From assembly GCF_029051685.1 (NCBI RefSeq), contig NZ_JAACFT010000011.1, positions 62,001-126,000 of the forward strand: a stretch of 64,000 nt of DNA, in the 5' to 3' direction. This DNA comes from Bradyrhizobium sp. CSA207. GTDB taxonomy: Bacteria; Pseudomonadota; Alphaproteobacteria; Rhizobiales; Xanthobacteraceae. Position 1 is the first letter of the stretch. The number at the start of each line of letters is the position of its first letter. This document shows, one piece after another, positions 34,669 through 43,419 of this stretch. Below the pieces are notes generated by a model, which was given only the letters and a program-made list of their open reading frames with translations, did no database searches and had not been told where the DNA came from. Made by a program: the position numbers and the translations under genes.

Positions 34669-35783
34669 ATGATGAAGACGTATGCTGTGCGTTTGTTCTC
34701 GTTGGCGTTGCTGGTGCTGACGCTGACGGCGTCGCATCCTGCCGCAGGCCAGCTCCCCGATCTGAAGACGGGCGGCTCGATCCCGACGCTGGCGCCCCTG
34801 GTCCGCCAGATGACGCCGGCGGTGGTCAATATCTCCGTGCACGGCCGCGTACGCGAAGACAATCCGCTCTATCGCGACCCGCTGTTCCGCGAGTTCTTCG
34901 ATGTTCCGAAGCAGATCGAGAAGGAAGTCAGCGCGACGGGCTCCGGCGTGATCGTCGATGCCCGCAGCGGCTATGTGCTGACCAACAACCACGTCATCGA
35001 AGGCACTTCCGCCGTCCAGATCACGACCAAGGACGGCCAGCAGTTTTCCGCAAAGGTCGTCGGCCGCGATCCGCCGACCGACGTCGCGGTGCTCCAGATC
35101 CAGAACCCGGCCGGGCTCAAGGCGCTTCCCATCGGCGACAGCGACGCGCTCGAAGTCGGCGACTTCGTGCTCGCGATCGGCAATCCCTTCGGCCTCGGAC
35201 AGACCGTGACGTCGGGCCTCGTCAGCGCACTTGGCCGAACCGGCCTCGGCGAGCAGGGCTATGAGGATTTCATTCAGACCGACGCGGCGATCAATCCCGG
35301 CAATTCCGGCGGCGCGTTGGTCAGCCTGCACGGTGAACTGGTCGGCATCAATTCGGCCATCATCTCGCCCGCCGGCGGCAATGTCGGCATCGGCTTTGCT
35401 ATTCCGGTCAACATGGCGCGCAAGGTGATGGAGCAGATCATCGCCACCGGCCGGGTCGAGCGCGGCCGCATCGGCGTGTCGCTGAAGGATCTGCATCCGT
35501 CCGTCGGCAACGGACGAAATGAAGGCGCTGCCATCGCGGAAATTGCCGCCGATTCCCCCGCCGAAAAGGCAGCCTGCGCAAGGGCGATATCGTGACCGCG
35601 GCGGACGGCCGCCCGATCCGCAGCGCCGCGCAGTTCCGCAACATGATCGGCCTTGCGCGCGTCGGCGAGGATGTGAAGCTCGCCCTGCTGCGCAATGGTG
35701 CGCCTCTTACGGCTGTCGTGAGAATAGCGCCGGCGCTCGAATCGAACAATGCGCTTGCAGGGCGCAATCGCCTCGTCCGCTAG
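34669..35783 (+). pseudogene. Periplasmic serine protease HtrA/DegP-like, frameshifted in the PDZ domain
   Basis: The signal peptide 'AVRLFSLALLVLTLTASHPA' is followed by a trypsin-like domain with a complete triad: H108 in 'LTNNHVIEG', D138 in 'PTDVAVLQI' and S213 in 'INPGNSGGALV'. One PDZ domain begins at 'RGRIGVSLKDLHP'. The frame runs off after 'DSPAEKA' and stops at 35593-35595, but the rest of the PDZ domain ('IVTAADGRPIRSAAQFRNMI') continues in another frame to 35783. Inserting one G near 35572 gives the expected AGLRKGD and a 371-aa protein. It is a mutation or a sequencing error. The truncated form would keep protease activity but lose substrate recognition. Confidence 0.85.
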
Positions 35784-35864
35784 GTGGGCCGCAGGAGACC
35801 TGAACCGCAGCCGAGCCCGGCGGTTCGGTCCCTGCGGCCGCGCGATCCGGCGAATGCCGGGCGG

Positions 35865-36039
35865 TCAAGCCGCGCGGTGATCCGGCTCGCCCTGGAGGTC
35901 CCTGATCAGCCGCCACTCGCGTTCTATCCGCTGCCGATAGGGCGCGCGCTCGTGCTCGGTCTTCGCGCTAGGAAGAAGCAGTTCGTAGTGGTCGATCAGC
36001 CTCTCGCTGCCTCAATGAGCAACTCAGGGGACTGTTCAT
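35865..36039 (-). pseudogene. Small helical protein gene with two single-base losses
   Basis: An ATG at 36037-36039 overlaps the stop of the upstream 72-aa gene (ATGA coupling), but its frame ends after 23 codons. Two other frames carry coherent protein: 'PELLIEAA' and then 'ERLIDHYELLLPSAKTEHER', going on to 'IEREWRLIRDLQGEPDHRAA' and a stop at 35865. Adding one C to the CCCC run and one G in GCAGCGAGAGG restores a continuous protein of about 58 aa. The restored protein resembles the neighbouring 72-aa protein (helix with Y-x2-LL, then an E-R/E-rich helix), so the pair may be paralogues. Confidence 0.45.
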
Positions 36040-36254
36040 TTCACTACTCCCGTCGCATCAATCGGCGCCGTGGGGGCGCGGAAGGCAACCGGGAATGTCG
36101 CTGCGGTCAGGCTATCGAGGGCCGATTGCTCTTCTGCGAGACGCCTTTCGATGAAATGACGCTCTAGCTCCGACAGCCTGGTTTTCAGCAGCCGCCGGTA
36201 GCGGTGGATGTTGTTGCGGTGCGCACGAAGGCGGGCAAAATTATCATCGAGCAT
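36036..36254 (-). CDS. Small helical hypothetical protein (72 aa)
   Basis: The start ATG follows GGAGAGACG. The protein 'DNFARLRAHRNNIHRYRRLL' then 'KTRLSELERHFIERRLAEEQ' is a highly charged helical hairpin with a less structured tail. I recognise no named family; small basic proteins of this type occur as conserved hypotheticals in Bradyrhizobium. Its stop overlaps the start of the broken small gene downstream, indicating a two-gene operon of related proteins. Confidence 0.7.
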   Translation of the reverse strand: MLDDNFARLRAHRNNIHRYRRLLKTRLSELERHFIERRLAEEQSALDSLTAATFPVAFRAPTAPIDATGVVK

Positions 36255-36396
36255 CGTCGTCTCTCCAGACGGTCGCGTTGGGTCCTTTGAAATTTAGAGG
36301 GTGAGAAAGAGATTTTCTCGGCGCAAAAAATATGCTGCCGGAAACCGGTGTCAAGATGTTTGAGGGATCGCCGCACCTGCGAACGCCGGGTCCCCG

Positions 36397-37296
36397 TCAA
36401 GACAGCTCGATCGGAACGCCCCTGCCGCTGAGCTCTTCATCGAGGCGCAGATAGTGCGCAAGATAATCGTGCAGCGCGGTCGCCGCTTTCGAGGTGGCGC
36501 CGCTCGACTTGTAGAGCAGGAGCTCGATCTTCGGCAGCGGCGGCAAACCCTCATTCGGCCCGATCTCGCGCATCGCGGGCACCAATGCGCTGCGGCCGAG
36601 CACGGTGACCGCCATGCCGGCGAAGGCTGCAGCCTGAAGGCCGCCAACGCTTTCACTGACGCAGGCTATGCGCCAGCGCAAATTGGCGCGCTCGAGCGTG
36701 TCGATAGCGTAGTCGCGATAGATGTTGCCTGGCGGAAGCAGTGCGAGGGGGATCGGCCGCTCCTGGTGCACGGCGGATTGCTCGCCGGTCATCCAGACCA
36801 GCTGCTCGCGCCGCACCACCTGGCCGCCGGTAAAGTCGTTCATGCGGGTGACGAGCGCGATGTCGACGTCGCCGCGCTTGACGAGGCCGACCAGCGGCGT
36901 CGACAGCGCGCAATTGAGCTGGACCTGGACACGCGGAAAGGATTTCCGGAATACGCTGAGGATCGAGGGCAGCATGAAGGCGGCGTAGAGGTCGGGCGTG
37001 CCCAGTACAACCTGGCCCTCGATCTCCTGCGAGGCCAGCTGCGAAATCAGCTCGTCATGCAACCGCAGGATGGATTTGGCGTAGGTGAGGACCGTGGTGC
37101 CGTCCTCGGTCAGCGTCAGCCTGCGGCCGGCATGCTCGAACAATTGCTTGCCGGTGAGCTCCTCCAGCCGCTGCAATTGCAGGGTGATCGCCGGCTGGGT
37201 GCGGCCCAGCCGACGCGCGGTCTCGGTGATGCTGCCGGTGTCGACCACCGAGATCAGCGACCGGAGCATGCGGATGTCGAGGCTGATGAGGTTCAT
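36397..37296 (-). CDS. LysR-family transcription regulator
   Basis: A 299-aa LTTR. The winged helix at 1-65 reads 'LRSLISVVDTGSITETARRL' and 'GRTQPAITLQLQRLEELTGK', with 'LFEHAGRRLTLTEDG' as the wing. A two-lobe effector domain follows, with 'VVLGTPDLYAAFMLPSILSV' and 'VALVTRMNDF'-like strands. It is divergent from the FAH-family gene at 37506, so it probably controls that gene and itself from the 209-base intergenic region. Confidence 0.88.
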   Translation of the reverse strand: MNLISLDIRMLRSLISVVDTGSITETARRLGRTQPAITLQLQRLEELTGKQLFEHAGRRLTLTEDGTTVLTYAKSILRLHDELISQLASQEIEGQVVLGTPDLYAAFMLPSILSVFRKSFPRVQVQLNCALSTPLVGLVKRGDVDIALVTRMNDFTGGQVVRREQLVWMTGEQSAVHQERPIPLALLPPGNIYRDYAIDTLERANLRWRIACVSESVGGLQAAAFAGMAVTVLGRSALVPAMREIGPNEGLPPLPKIELLLYKSSGATSKAATALHDYLAHYLRLDEELSGRGVPIELS

Positions 37297-37505
37297 TCGG
37301 CGTCCATCTCGCCCGGAATTTATGCAAATTCCATGCTAGGGGCAGCGGGGGAAGGCTTGAAAGGCACGGCAGCAGGCGGCCCGTTCATCCATAAGACGAT
37401 GCCGTGTCGCGCGCGTCCAGCGTTGCCGGCATATGGAATATCGATTATCAGCCGGGCCGGCGCGTATAAGGGTGCCCAAGGACATAGAAAAAGGGAGCAC
37501 AAAAC

Positions 37506-38303
37506 ATGAAAGAGATCTCACCGACGCGACGCGAGGTGCTCGCAATTGCCGCGGCGGCCAGCGCAGCGTCGATCGCGGGCGTCGCGCCTGCCACGGCGCA
37601 GGCGGGACCCAAGCCGATCTTCCCGGTGCCGATGGTGACGATCCCGATCGTCGGCGAGACCCAAGTGTTTCAGGTCCGCCGCATCTACTGCATCGGACGC
37701 AACTACGCGGCGCACGCGATCGAGCGCGGCTCGGATCCGAACCGCGAGCCGCCGTTCTTCTTCCAGAAGCCGACCGACGCGATCCAGAACGTCGCGGTCG
37801 GCGAGGTCGCCGACCATCCCTATCCGTCGCTGACCAAGAACTATCACCACGAAGTCGAGCTGGTCGCCGCGCTGAAATCCGGCGGCACCAACATCCCGGC
37901 CGAGAAGGCGCTCGACCATGTCTATGGCTACGCGCTCGGCCTCGACATGACCCGCCGCGATCTCCAGAACGGCATGGCCACGGAGAAGAAGCCCTGGGAG
38001 ATCGGCAAGAGTTTCGACCACGCCGCGGTGATCGGTCCGATCCATCCGGCCAGCAAGATCGGCCATTTCGACAAGGGCGCGATCTCGCTCTCGATCAACG
38101 GGACCGTGAAGCAGAACTCGGATCTCAGCAAGATGATCTGGAGCGTGGCCGAGCAGATCGCAAAACTGTCGGAGGCGTTCGAGCTGAAGGCCGGTGACAT
38201 CATCTATTCCGGCACGCCGGAAAACGTCGGGCCGGTGGTGAAGGGCGATGTGCTGCTGTGCAAGCTCGAGGGCTTGCCGGACATGTCGATCAAGATCGTG
38301 TAA
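37506..38303 (+). CDS. Fumarylacetoacetate-hydrolase-family protein with a Tat signal
   Basis: A 265-aa protein. The first 32 residues form a twin-arginine signal ('SPTRREVLAIAAAASAASIA' then 'GVAPATAQA'). The mature part is a full FAH fold: 'IYCIGRNYAAHAIERG', 'FFFQKPTDAI', metal ligands in 'YHHEVELVAAL' and 'GYALGLDMTRRDLQ', and the closing 'GDIIYSGTPENVGPVVKGDV'. FAH proteins cleave or decarboxylate beta-diketo acids using Mg2+ and are normally cytoplasmic, so export is unusual. LysR control from the divergent gene is likely. Confidence 0.85.
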   Translation: MKEISPTRREVLAIAAAASAASIAGVAPATAQAGPKPIFPVPMVTIPIVGETQVFQVRRIYCIGRNYAAHAIERGSDPNREPPFFFQKPTDAIQNVAVGEVADHPYPSLTKNYHHEVELVAALKSGGTNIPAEKALDHVYGYALGLDMTRRDLQNGMATEKKPWEIGKSFDHAAVIGPIHPASKIGHFDKGAISLSINGTVKQNSDLSKMIWSVAEQIAKLSEAFELKAGDIIYSGTPENVGPVVKGDVLLCKLEGLPDMSIKIV

Positions 38304-38348
38304 GCCTTAGCTTGCTCGCTTGCGGTAGGGGCGGAACGCCTCCTCTTC

Positions 38349-38433
38349 GTCATGCCCGGGCTTGTCCCGGGTATCCACGTCTTGCTGCAATCGCGGATGC
38401 GCGTGGATGGCCGGGACAAGCCCGGCCATGACG
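38349..38433. repeat. Palindromic intergenic repeat (family C variant)
   Basis: Arms GTCATGCCCGGGCTTGTCCC and GGGACAAGCCCGGCCATGAC, with GGGTATCCACG and CGTGGATGGCC inside. A nearly equal copy is at 53295-53377. No convincing gene lies in 38304-38580. Confidence 0.85.
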
Positions 38434-38580
38434 ACGCTGAGAGTGCAGGGGCGGCAGCCTAGGTCGCCGTCTTCGGCCGCAGCCGCTCGACAATCCTTGC
38501 CATCAGCGCGGCCACATCCGTTTGCGGCTTGGCGTACGATCATTCTTCGATCCCGTCTGTCGCGACGCGCTGTCTCGGAG

Positions 38581-39432
38581 CTATGGCTGGCCGAGAATTT
38601 TCTTGGCGGCGCGAAGATGTGGCTTGTCGATCATCATGCCGTCGAGGCGCAGCGTGCCGGAGTTGGGATTGCTCGCGAACGCCGCAATGACCTTCTCCGC
38701 CCATGTGCGCTCGGCTTCCGTCGGCTCGAACGCCGCATTGACGATGTCGACGTGCTTGGGGTGGATCAGCGCCTTGGCCGAAAAGCCGTCGCGCCGCGCG
38801 GCGCACGTTTCTTGCTCGAGGCCCGCCAGATTGTCGATATCGGCATAGATGGTGTCGATCGGGGCGACTTCGGCGGCGGCCGCCGCCATCAGGCAGAGAT
38901 CGCGCGCGAGGCGATAGGGACTGTGGAACACGCCGCCCGAGGCCTTCTCGGTTGCGCCGAGCGAGGCCGAGAGATCTTCCGCTCCCCACATCAGGCCGGC
39001 GAGGCGAGAGGAGCAATCCTTGTAGGTGCCGAGTCCGAAGATCGAGCCGGCGGTTTCGGTGGCGACGCAGACGATGCGGGTCAAGCCGACCGTGCTCCCG
39101 GCCGCCGCCTCGAAAGCCTCGAGCCAGATCGCCACTTGGCGCACATCGTCGCCGCTCCGCGACTTCGGCAGCACAATGCCGTCCGGCGCACCGGGCATCA
39201 CCGCGGCGAGATCGGCGAGCGTCATGCCGGTGTCGAGTGCGTTGACGCGAACATAGAGAAGGTGCGGGCCGCGGCTACCCCTCAGCATCGCCAGCGTCAG
39301 CGTGCGCGCCTCTTCCTTCTTCTCGGTGACGACGGAGTCCTCGAGGTCGATGATCAGCGCGTCGGCCTTGCCTTGGCTCGCCTTCTCGAATTTGCGCGGG
39401 GAATCGCCCGGGACGAACAGCATCGAACGCAT
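38581..39432 (-). CDS. CitE/HpcH-family CoA-ester lyase
   Basis: A 283-aa TIM-barrel enzyme. The start 'MRSMLFVPGDSPRKFEKASQ' is the CitE signature, followed by 'ADALIIDLEDSVVTEKKEEA', the arginine block 'LLYVRVNALDTG', the metal-ligand strand 'IVCVATETAGSIFGLG' and 'LMWGAEDLSASLGA', and the closing 'SAKALIHPKHVDIVNAAFEP'. Family members cleave malyl-CoA, citramalyl-CoA or citryl-CoA. The absence of citrate-lyase alpha and gamma subunits argues for a malyl/citramalyl-CoA type. It is divergent from an acyl-CoA dehydrogenase, fitting a CoA-thioester pathway. Confidence 0.88.
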   Translation of the reverse strand: MRSMLFVPGDSPRKFEKASQGKADALIIDLEDSVVTEKKEEARTLTLAMLRGSRGPHLLYVRVNALDTGMTLADLAAVMPGAPDGIVLPKSRSGDDVRQVAIWLEAFEAAAGSTVGLTRIVCVATETAGSIFGLGTYKDCSSRLAGLMWGAEDLSASLGATEKASGGVFHSPYRLARDLCLMAAAAAEVAPIDTIYADIDNLAGLEQETCAARRDGFSAKALIHPKHVDIVNAAFEPTEAERTWAEKVIAAFASNPNSGTLRLDGMMIDKPHLRAAKKILGQP

Positions 39433-39751
39433 CAGACCGGCCTCTTGTGCATCATCGCCATGCGGCGGAATTTGCGACGATCTCGTTGTTCTGATTTCAG
39501 GCCTGGTACTCAAACTCGACGTGCCAGCCGTCCGGCAACAATGCATGGTCGCATGCCAAGTTCATATATATATGGCTTTGAAGTTTTGGATATATGGTGG
39601 CGGGAGTATTCCACGGCGTCTTCCTGCATTTCATCGCGCACCTGATCGCTATTGGATCGCGGTGGCCGTTGCTCGATCATTCTCTGGCCACCCTCGCAGA
39701 TGGGGCGCTAAGCTACGGGCCGTCGCGGCTCCAATCAAGGAGATCAAAAAC
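39433..39751. promoter_or_regulatory. Divergent promoter region with AT palindrome
   Basis: The region between the citE-like and acyl-CoA dehydrogenase genes has no supported gene. It contains the 12-bp palindrome CATATATATATG (39563-39574) and a second GGATATATGG about 15 bases on, a clear AT island in a GC-rich context that suits a regulator site or promoter. Confidence 0.45.
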
Positions 39752-40918
39752 ATGGATTTCGCGCTCACCGATCAGCAGGAAGCCATTCGCGATGCCATCG
39801 CCAAGATCTGCGAAGGTTTTGACGACGCCTATTGGCTGAAGAAGGACCACGACGGCGGCTTCCCGCACGACTTCCACAAGGCGCTGGCTGATGCCGGCTG
39901 GCTCGGCATCTGCGTGCCTGAGGCGTATGGCGGCTCGGGGCTCGGCATCACCGAGGCCGCGATCATGATGCGGACCATCGCGGAATCCGGCGCCGGCATG
40001 TCCGGCGCCTCCGCGGTGCACATCAACGTGTTTGGGCTCAACCCCGTCGTCGTGTTCGGCACCGAAGAGCAGCGCAAGCGCATGCTGCCGCCGATGGTCG
40101 AGGGCCGCGAGAAGGCGTGCTTCGCGGTCACCGAGCCCAACACCGGCCTCAACACCACACAGCTCAAGACGCGTGCGGTGGCCAAGAACGACCGCTATAT
40201 CGTCAATGGCCAGAAAGTGTGGATCTCGACCGCGCAGGTCGCGCACAAGATCCTCCTGCTTGCGCGCACGACGCCGCTGGAGGAGGTGCGCTCGCCGACG
40301 CATGGGCTGAGCCTGTTCTACACCGATTTCGACCGCAACAAGATCAAGGTCCATGAGATCGAGAAGATGGGCCGCAAGGTCGTCGATTCCAACGAGCTGT
40401 TCTTCGAGGACTTTGAAATTCCGATGGAGGACCGCATCGGCGAAGAGGGCCGCGGCTTCCAATACATCCTCGAAGGCATGAACCCCGAGCGGATCCTGAT
40501 CGCGGCGGAGGCGGTCGGCCTCGGCAAGCTCGCGCTGTCGCGCGCCACCGAATACGCCAAGACGCGAATCGTGTTCAACCGCCCGATCGGCAAGAACCAG
40601 GGCATCCAGCATCCGCTCGCGGTGAACTGGGTCGAGCTCGAGGCGGCCTGGCTGATGGTGATGTCGGCGGCCTGGCAGTACGACAAGGGCTTGCCCTGCG
40701 GCGCCGCTGCCAATGCCGCAAAGTATCTCGCGGGCGAGGCCGGATATCACGCCTGCGAGCAGGCCGTCATGACCCACGGCGGCTTCGGCTACGCCAAGGA
40801 GTTCCACGTCGAGCGCTACTTGCGCGAGGTGCTGATCCCGCGCATCGCGCCGGTCAGCCCGCAGCTCGCGCTGAGCTTCATCGCGGAAAAGGTGCTGGGG
40901 CTGGCCAAGTCGTACTAA
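39752..40918 (+). CDS. Acyl-CoA dehydrogenase
   Basis: A 388-aa flavoprotein of standard length. It shows the N-terminal helical domain 'DFALTDQQEAIRDAIAKICE', the FAD block 'CFAVTEPNTGLNTTQLKTRA' and 'NGQKVWISTAQVAHKILLLA', and the C-terminal domain with 'GQKxxI-like' 'NRPIGKNQGIQHPLA', 'MTHGGFGYAKEFHVERYLRE'. It oxidises an acyl-CoA at the alpha-beta position and passes electrons to electron-transfer flavoprotein. ATG 39752 follows AAGGAGA. With the CitE-like lyase and acyl-CoA synthetase around it, it belongs to an acid-degradation group. Confidence 0.9.
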   Translation: MDFALTDQQEAIRDAIAKICEGFDDAYWLKKDHDGGFPHDFHKALADAGWLGICVPEAYGGSGLGITEAAIMMRTIAESGAGMSGASAVHINVFGLNPVVVFGTEEQRKRMLPPMVEGREKACFAVTEPNTGLNTTQLKTRAVAKNDRYIVNGQKVWISTAQVAHKILLLARTTPLEEVRSPTHGLSLFYTDFDRNKIKVHEIEKMGRKVVDSNELFFEDFEIPMEDRIGEEGRGFQYILEGMNPERILIAAEAVGLGKLALSRATEYAKTRIVFNRPIGKNQGIQHPLAVNWVELEAAWLMVMSAAWQYDKGLPCGAAANAAKYLAGEAGYHACEQAVMTHGGFGYAKEFHVERYLREVLIPRIAPVSPQLALSFIAEKVLGLAKSY

Positions 40919-40978
40919 GCTAATGCGCGACCATTTGGTCGACGACGAACCTCGCGAGCCATCCGGAGTTGGCCGTGC

Positions 40979-42574
40979 TCATTCGGAAGCGATCCGATCA
41001 ACTGCCATAGCGCGGAGCCTGGTACGCTGGATCTTGATGCCGTTGGCGCTGTCGGTAACTGGAAAGGCATCCACGAAGTAGATCCGGGCCGGCACCTTGT
41101 AGCCGGCGAGCCGCTCGCGCAGGCGCGCGACAAGCGCCTCCTGCGACGGCGGTTCTTGCTGCGGTTCTTGCTGTGGTTCTTGGGCCGGGATCACGAAGGC
41201 GACGCAGCGCGCCTGTCCCTTCAGATCGACGGCAACCACCTGGGCATCGGCAACACCAACGCAGGATTTAAGCTCATCTTCGATCTCGCCGGGCGCGACC
41301 AGAAAGCCGCCGAGCCGCATGGCGTCGCCCGCACGGGTCTCATAGACGAACGAGCCATCGCCGCGAAGGCGGCCGATGTCGCCGGTGCGGAAGAAGCCAT
41401 CCGCGGTGATCGCATCACGGGTTGCCTCGGGATTGTTGAAATAACCGAGAAAGCGCGACGGGGCGTTGATCTCGATCTCGCCGGAAACGCCAGGAGGCGC
41501 AAGCTCGCCGGTCTCGGTGTCACGGGCGCGGACCTTGGCTTGCGGCGACATCGGCCAGCCGCCGCCCTCGATACGGTCCGCGAAGGCGTCGCTGGCGCGC
41601 CCGATCGAGAACAGCGCCTGCACCTCGCTCGAGCCGTAGAGGCCGAACAGCGGCATGCCGCGCGCCTCCGCCTCCGCAGCCAGCTCGCGCCAGCCGGGCT
41701 GAAACGCAGCGAAGCCGAAAACCTCTGCTTTCGTAAGCGGGCGCGGCGCATCGGTCAGCGCCAGGATGCGGCGGAACATCTCGTCGGAGCCAAAGGCGTG
41801 CGTGATCCCGTGCTCGCTGAGGATTGACAGGGCCGGCGCCGCCTCGAAGGCGTCCAGCACATGGATGGTCACGCCGGCGGCGAGGAAGGCAAGCAAGCTG
41901 GTCATGCCGAACGTGCCGCAGAACGGCAGCATCGCCAGCAGCGAATGGCGCTGCGGCGAGAGCGTCAGCGCTTCGGCAATCGAGACGGCATGCGCGGCCA
42001 GGGTCCGCTGCGAATGCGCCACCAGCTTCGGCCCCTTGGTCGTGCCCGAGGTCGTATAGAGCAGCACTGGCAGGTCGACATCGCTCTCGGCGGGCGGGCG
42101 CGGCGGGCTGGGCTTGTCGAAGGCGTCGAAGCGCACGCAAGGCCAGTGCGCGGGGATCGCGTCCGCGCCGACCACCGCGAGCTTTTGCAGCGCGGGCACC
42201 TCGGTCTTGGCGACATCGGTCAAAATGGCGGCGAAATCGATCGAGCGGAATGCGGCCTCGACCACCATGAGCCTGGCGCCGGAAACCTTCAACAGGTGCG
42301 CGACCTCGGCGCTGCGGTATCGGGTATTGACGGCGGCGACAACGGCGCCGAGGCGGGCAGCGGCGAACAGCAGCGCGATCCATTCGATCCGATTGACCAG
42401 CCAGACCGCGACCACGTCGCCCTCGCCGATGCCCTGCGCGGCGAGCCAGGCCGCGGTCTGCTCGACCTTTTGCGTGAGCTCGGCGCGCGTGACCGGTGTG
42501 CCGTCAAACACGAAGGCGGGACCGGCAGTGCCGGTCCGGATCAGCGATTGCAGTGAAAAATCGTCGGCGCGCAT
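40979..42574 (-). CDS. AMP-dependent acyl-CoA synthetase (class I adenylate-forming)
   Basis: A 531-aa ANL-family enzyme. The phosphate loop is 'YTTSGTTKGPKLVAHSQ', the substrate/adenine block 'LFGLYGSSEVQALFS', the hinge region 'FFRTGDIGRLRGDGSFVYET' with 'GFLVAPGEIEDEL', and the catalytic C-terminal lysine region 'ANGIKIQRTRLR'. It activates a carboxylic acid as the AMP ester and transfers it to CoA. A small in-frame repeat (QEPQQEPQQEP) sits in the C-terminal domain loop. It is convergent with the acyl-CoA dehydrogenase gene. I use MRADDFSLQS as the start. Confidence 0.87.
   Translation of the reverse strand: MRADDFSLQSLIRTGTAGPAFVFDGTPVTRAELTQKVEQTAAWLAAQGIGEGDVVAVWLVNRIEWIALLFAAARLGAVVAAVNTRYRSAEVAHLLKVSGARLMVVEAAFRSIDFAAILTDVAKTEVPALQKLAVVGADAIPAHWPCVRFDAFDKPSPPRPPAESDVDLPVLLYTTSGTTKGPKLVAHSQRTLAAHAVSIAEALTLSPQRHSLLAMLPFCGTFGMTSLLAFLAAGVTIHVLDAFEAAPALSILSEHGITHAFGSDEMFRRILALTDAPRPLTKAEVFGFAAFQPGWRELAAEAEARGMPLFGLYGSSEVQALFSIGRASDAFADRIEGGGWPMSPQAKVRARDTETGELAPPGVSGEIEINAPSRFLGYFNNPEATRDAITADGFFRTGDIGRLRGDGSFVYETRAGDAMRLGGFLVAPGEIEDELKSCVGVADAQVVAVDLKGQARCVAFVIPAQEPQQEPQQEPPSQEALVARLRERLAGYKVPARIYFVDAFPVTDSANGIKIQRTRLRAMAVDRIASE
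41151..41182 (-). repeat. 12-bp tandem repeat inside the acyl-CoA synthetase gene
   Basis: GGTTCTTGCTGC / GGTTCTTGCTGT / GGTTCTTG: about 2.7 copies of a 12-base unit, encoding QEPQ repeats on the minus strand. The unit length keeps the frame, so copy number can vary without breaking the gene. Confidence 0.9.
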
Positions 42575-42622
42575 GACGACCGGAGTAACCCGATCACGCA
42601 AAACTGTCTACTTGGTGCCAGT

Positions 42623-43258
42623 CTATTTGGTGCCGAACATCCGGTCGCCGGCATCGCCGAGGCCGGGCACGATGTAACCGTGGTCGTTGAGCCGTTCATC
42701 GACCGCGGCGGTCCAGATCGGCACGTCGGCATGCTCCTTTTGGAACTGCGCGATGCCTTCCGGTGCGGCCAGCAGGCACACGAAGCGGATGTCGCGGGCG
42801 CCGCGCGCCTTGAGCAGGGACGCGCCGGCGCAGGCCGAATTGCCGGTCGCCAGCATCGGGTCCATCAGGATCACGGTGCGGTCGGACAGGTCCTGCGGCG
42901 CCTTGAAGTAATATTCCACGGCCTGCAACGTTTCGGGGTCGCGGTAGAGCCCGATATGGGCGATGCGCGCCGACGGCATCAGCGCCAGCATGCCGTCGAG
43001 GAAGCCGACCCCGGCGCGCAGGATCGGCGCCAGCGTGAGCTTTTTGCCGGCGATCTTCGGTGCCTGCATCGGTGCGATCGGCGTCTCGATCTCGACCAGC
43101 TCCAGCGGCAGGTCGCGCGTCACCTCGTAGCAAAGCAGCATCCCGATCTCGTTCAGGATCTCGCGAAAGCTCTTGGTCGAGCGGTCCTTCTCCCGCATTA
43201 GGGAGAGCTTGTGCTGGACCAGGGGATGGGCGACGACATTGACGTTACTGATGCTCAT
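42623..43258 (-). CDS. upp: Uracil phosphoribosyltransferase
   Basis: A 211-aa protein with the standard UPRT start '[20 protein letters not shown]', the '[14 protein letters not shown]' strand, '[16 protein letters not shown]', the PRPP loop '[20 protein letters not shown]' and the uracil-binding C-terminus '[20 protein letters not shown]'. It salvages uracil to UMP using PRPP. It is a single gene. Confidence 0.96.
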   Translation of the reverse strand: MSISNVNVVAHPLVQHKLSLMREKDRSTKSFREILNEIGMLLCYEVTRDLPLELVEIETPIAPMQAPKIAGKKLTLAPILRAGVGFLDGMLALMPSARIAHIGLYRDPETLQAVEYYFKAPQDLSDRTVILMDPMLATGNSACAGASLLKARGARDIRFVCLLAAPEGIAQFQKEHADVPIWTAAVDERLNDHGYIVPGLGDAGDRMFGTK

Positions 43259-43373
43259 AAAACCGATCTACACGGTTCCGTGAAACTGCGCCAGATCGGT
43301 CCGGCTTTTTCCGCGGGATACGTGGCCCAGGCAGCCATCGCGACCGCCGTTCGAACCCGGCTGCTCGCCCCGT

Positions 43374-43392
43374 GGGCAGGCAACTCCTGCCT
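43374..43392. terminator. Hairpin downstream of the small-protein operon
   Basis: GGCAGG (43375-43380) and CCTGCC (43386-43391) form a 6-bp stem with loop CAACT, 28 bases after the minus-strand stop at 43420. It may end the small-membrane-protein transcript before upp. Confidence 0.35.
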
Positions 43393-43419
43393 AGTCGCGG
43401 TGCGCGCAGCGACGAAGGG

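Noticed and set aside
38459..38540. Short minus-strand peptide ending ARIVERLRPKTAT
   Set aside because: It looks like a protein C-terminus but has no upstream open frame or start; too short to call a remnant gene.
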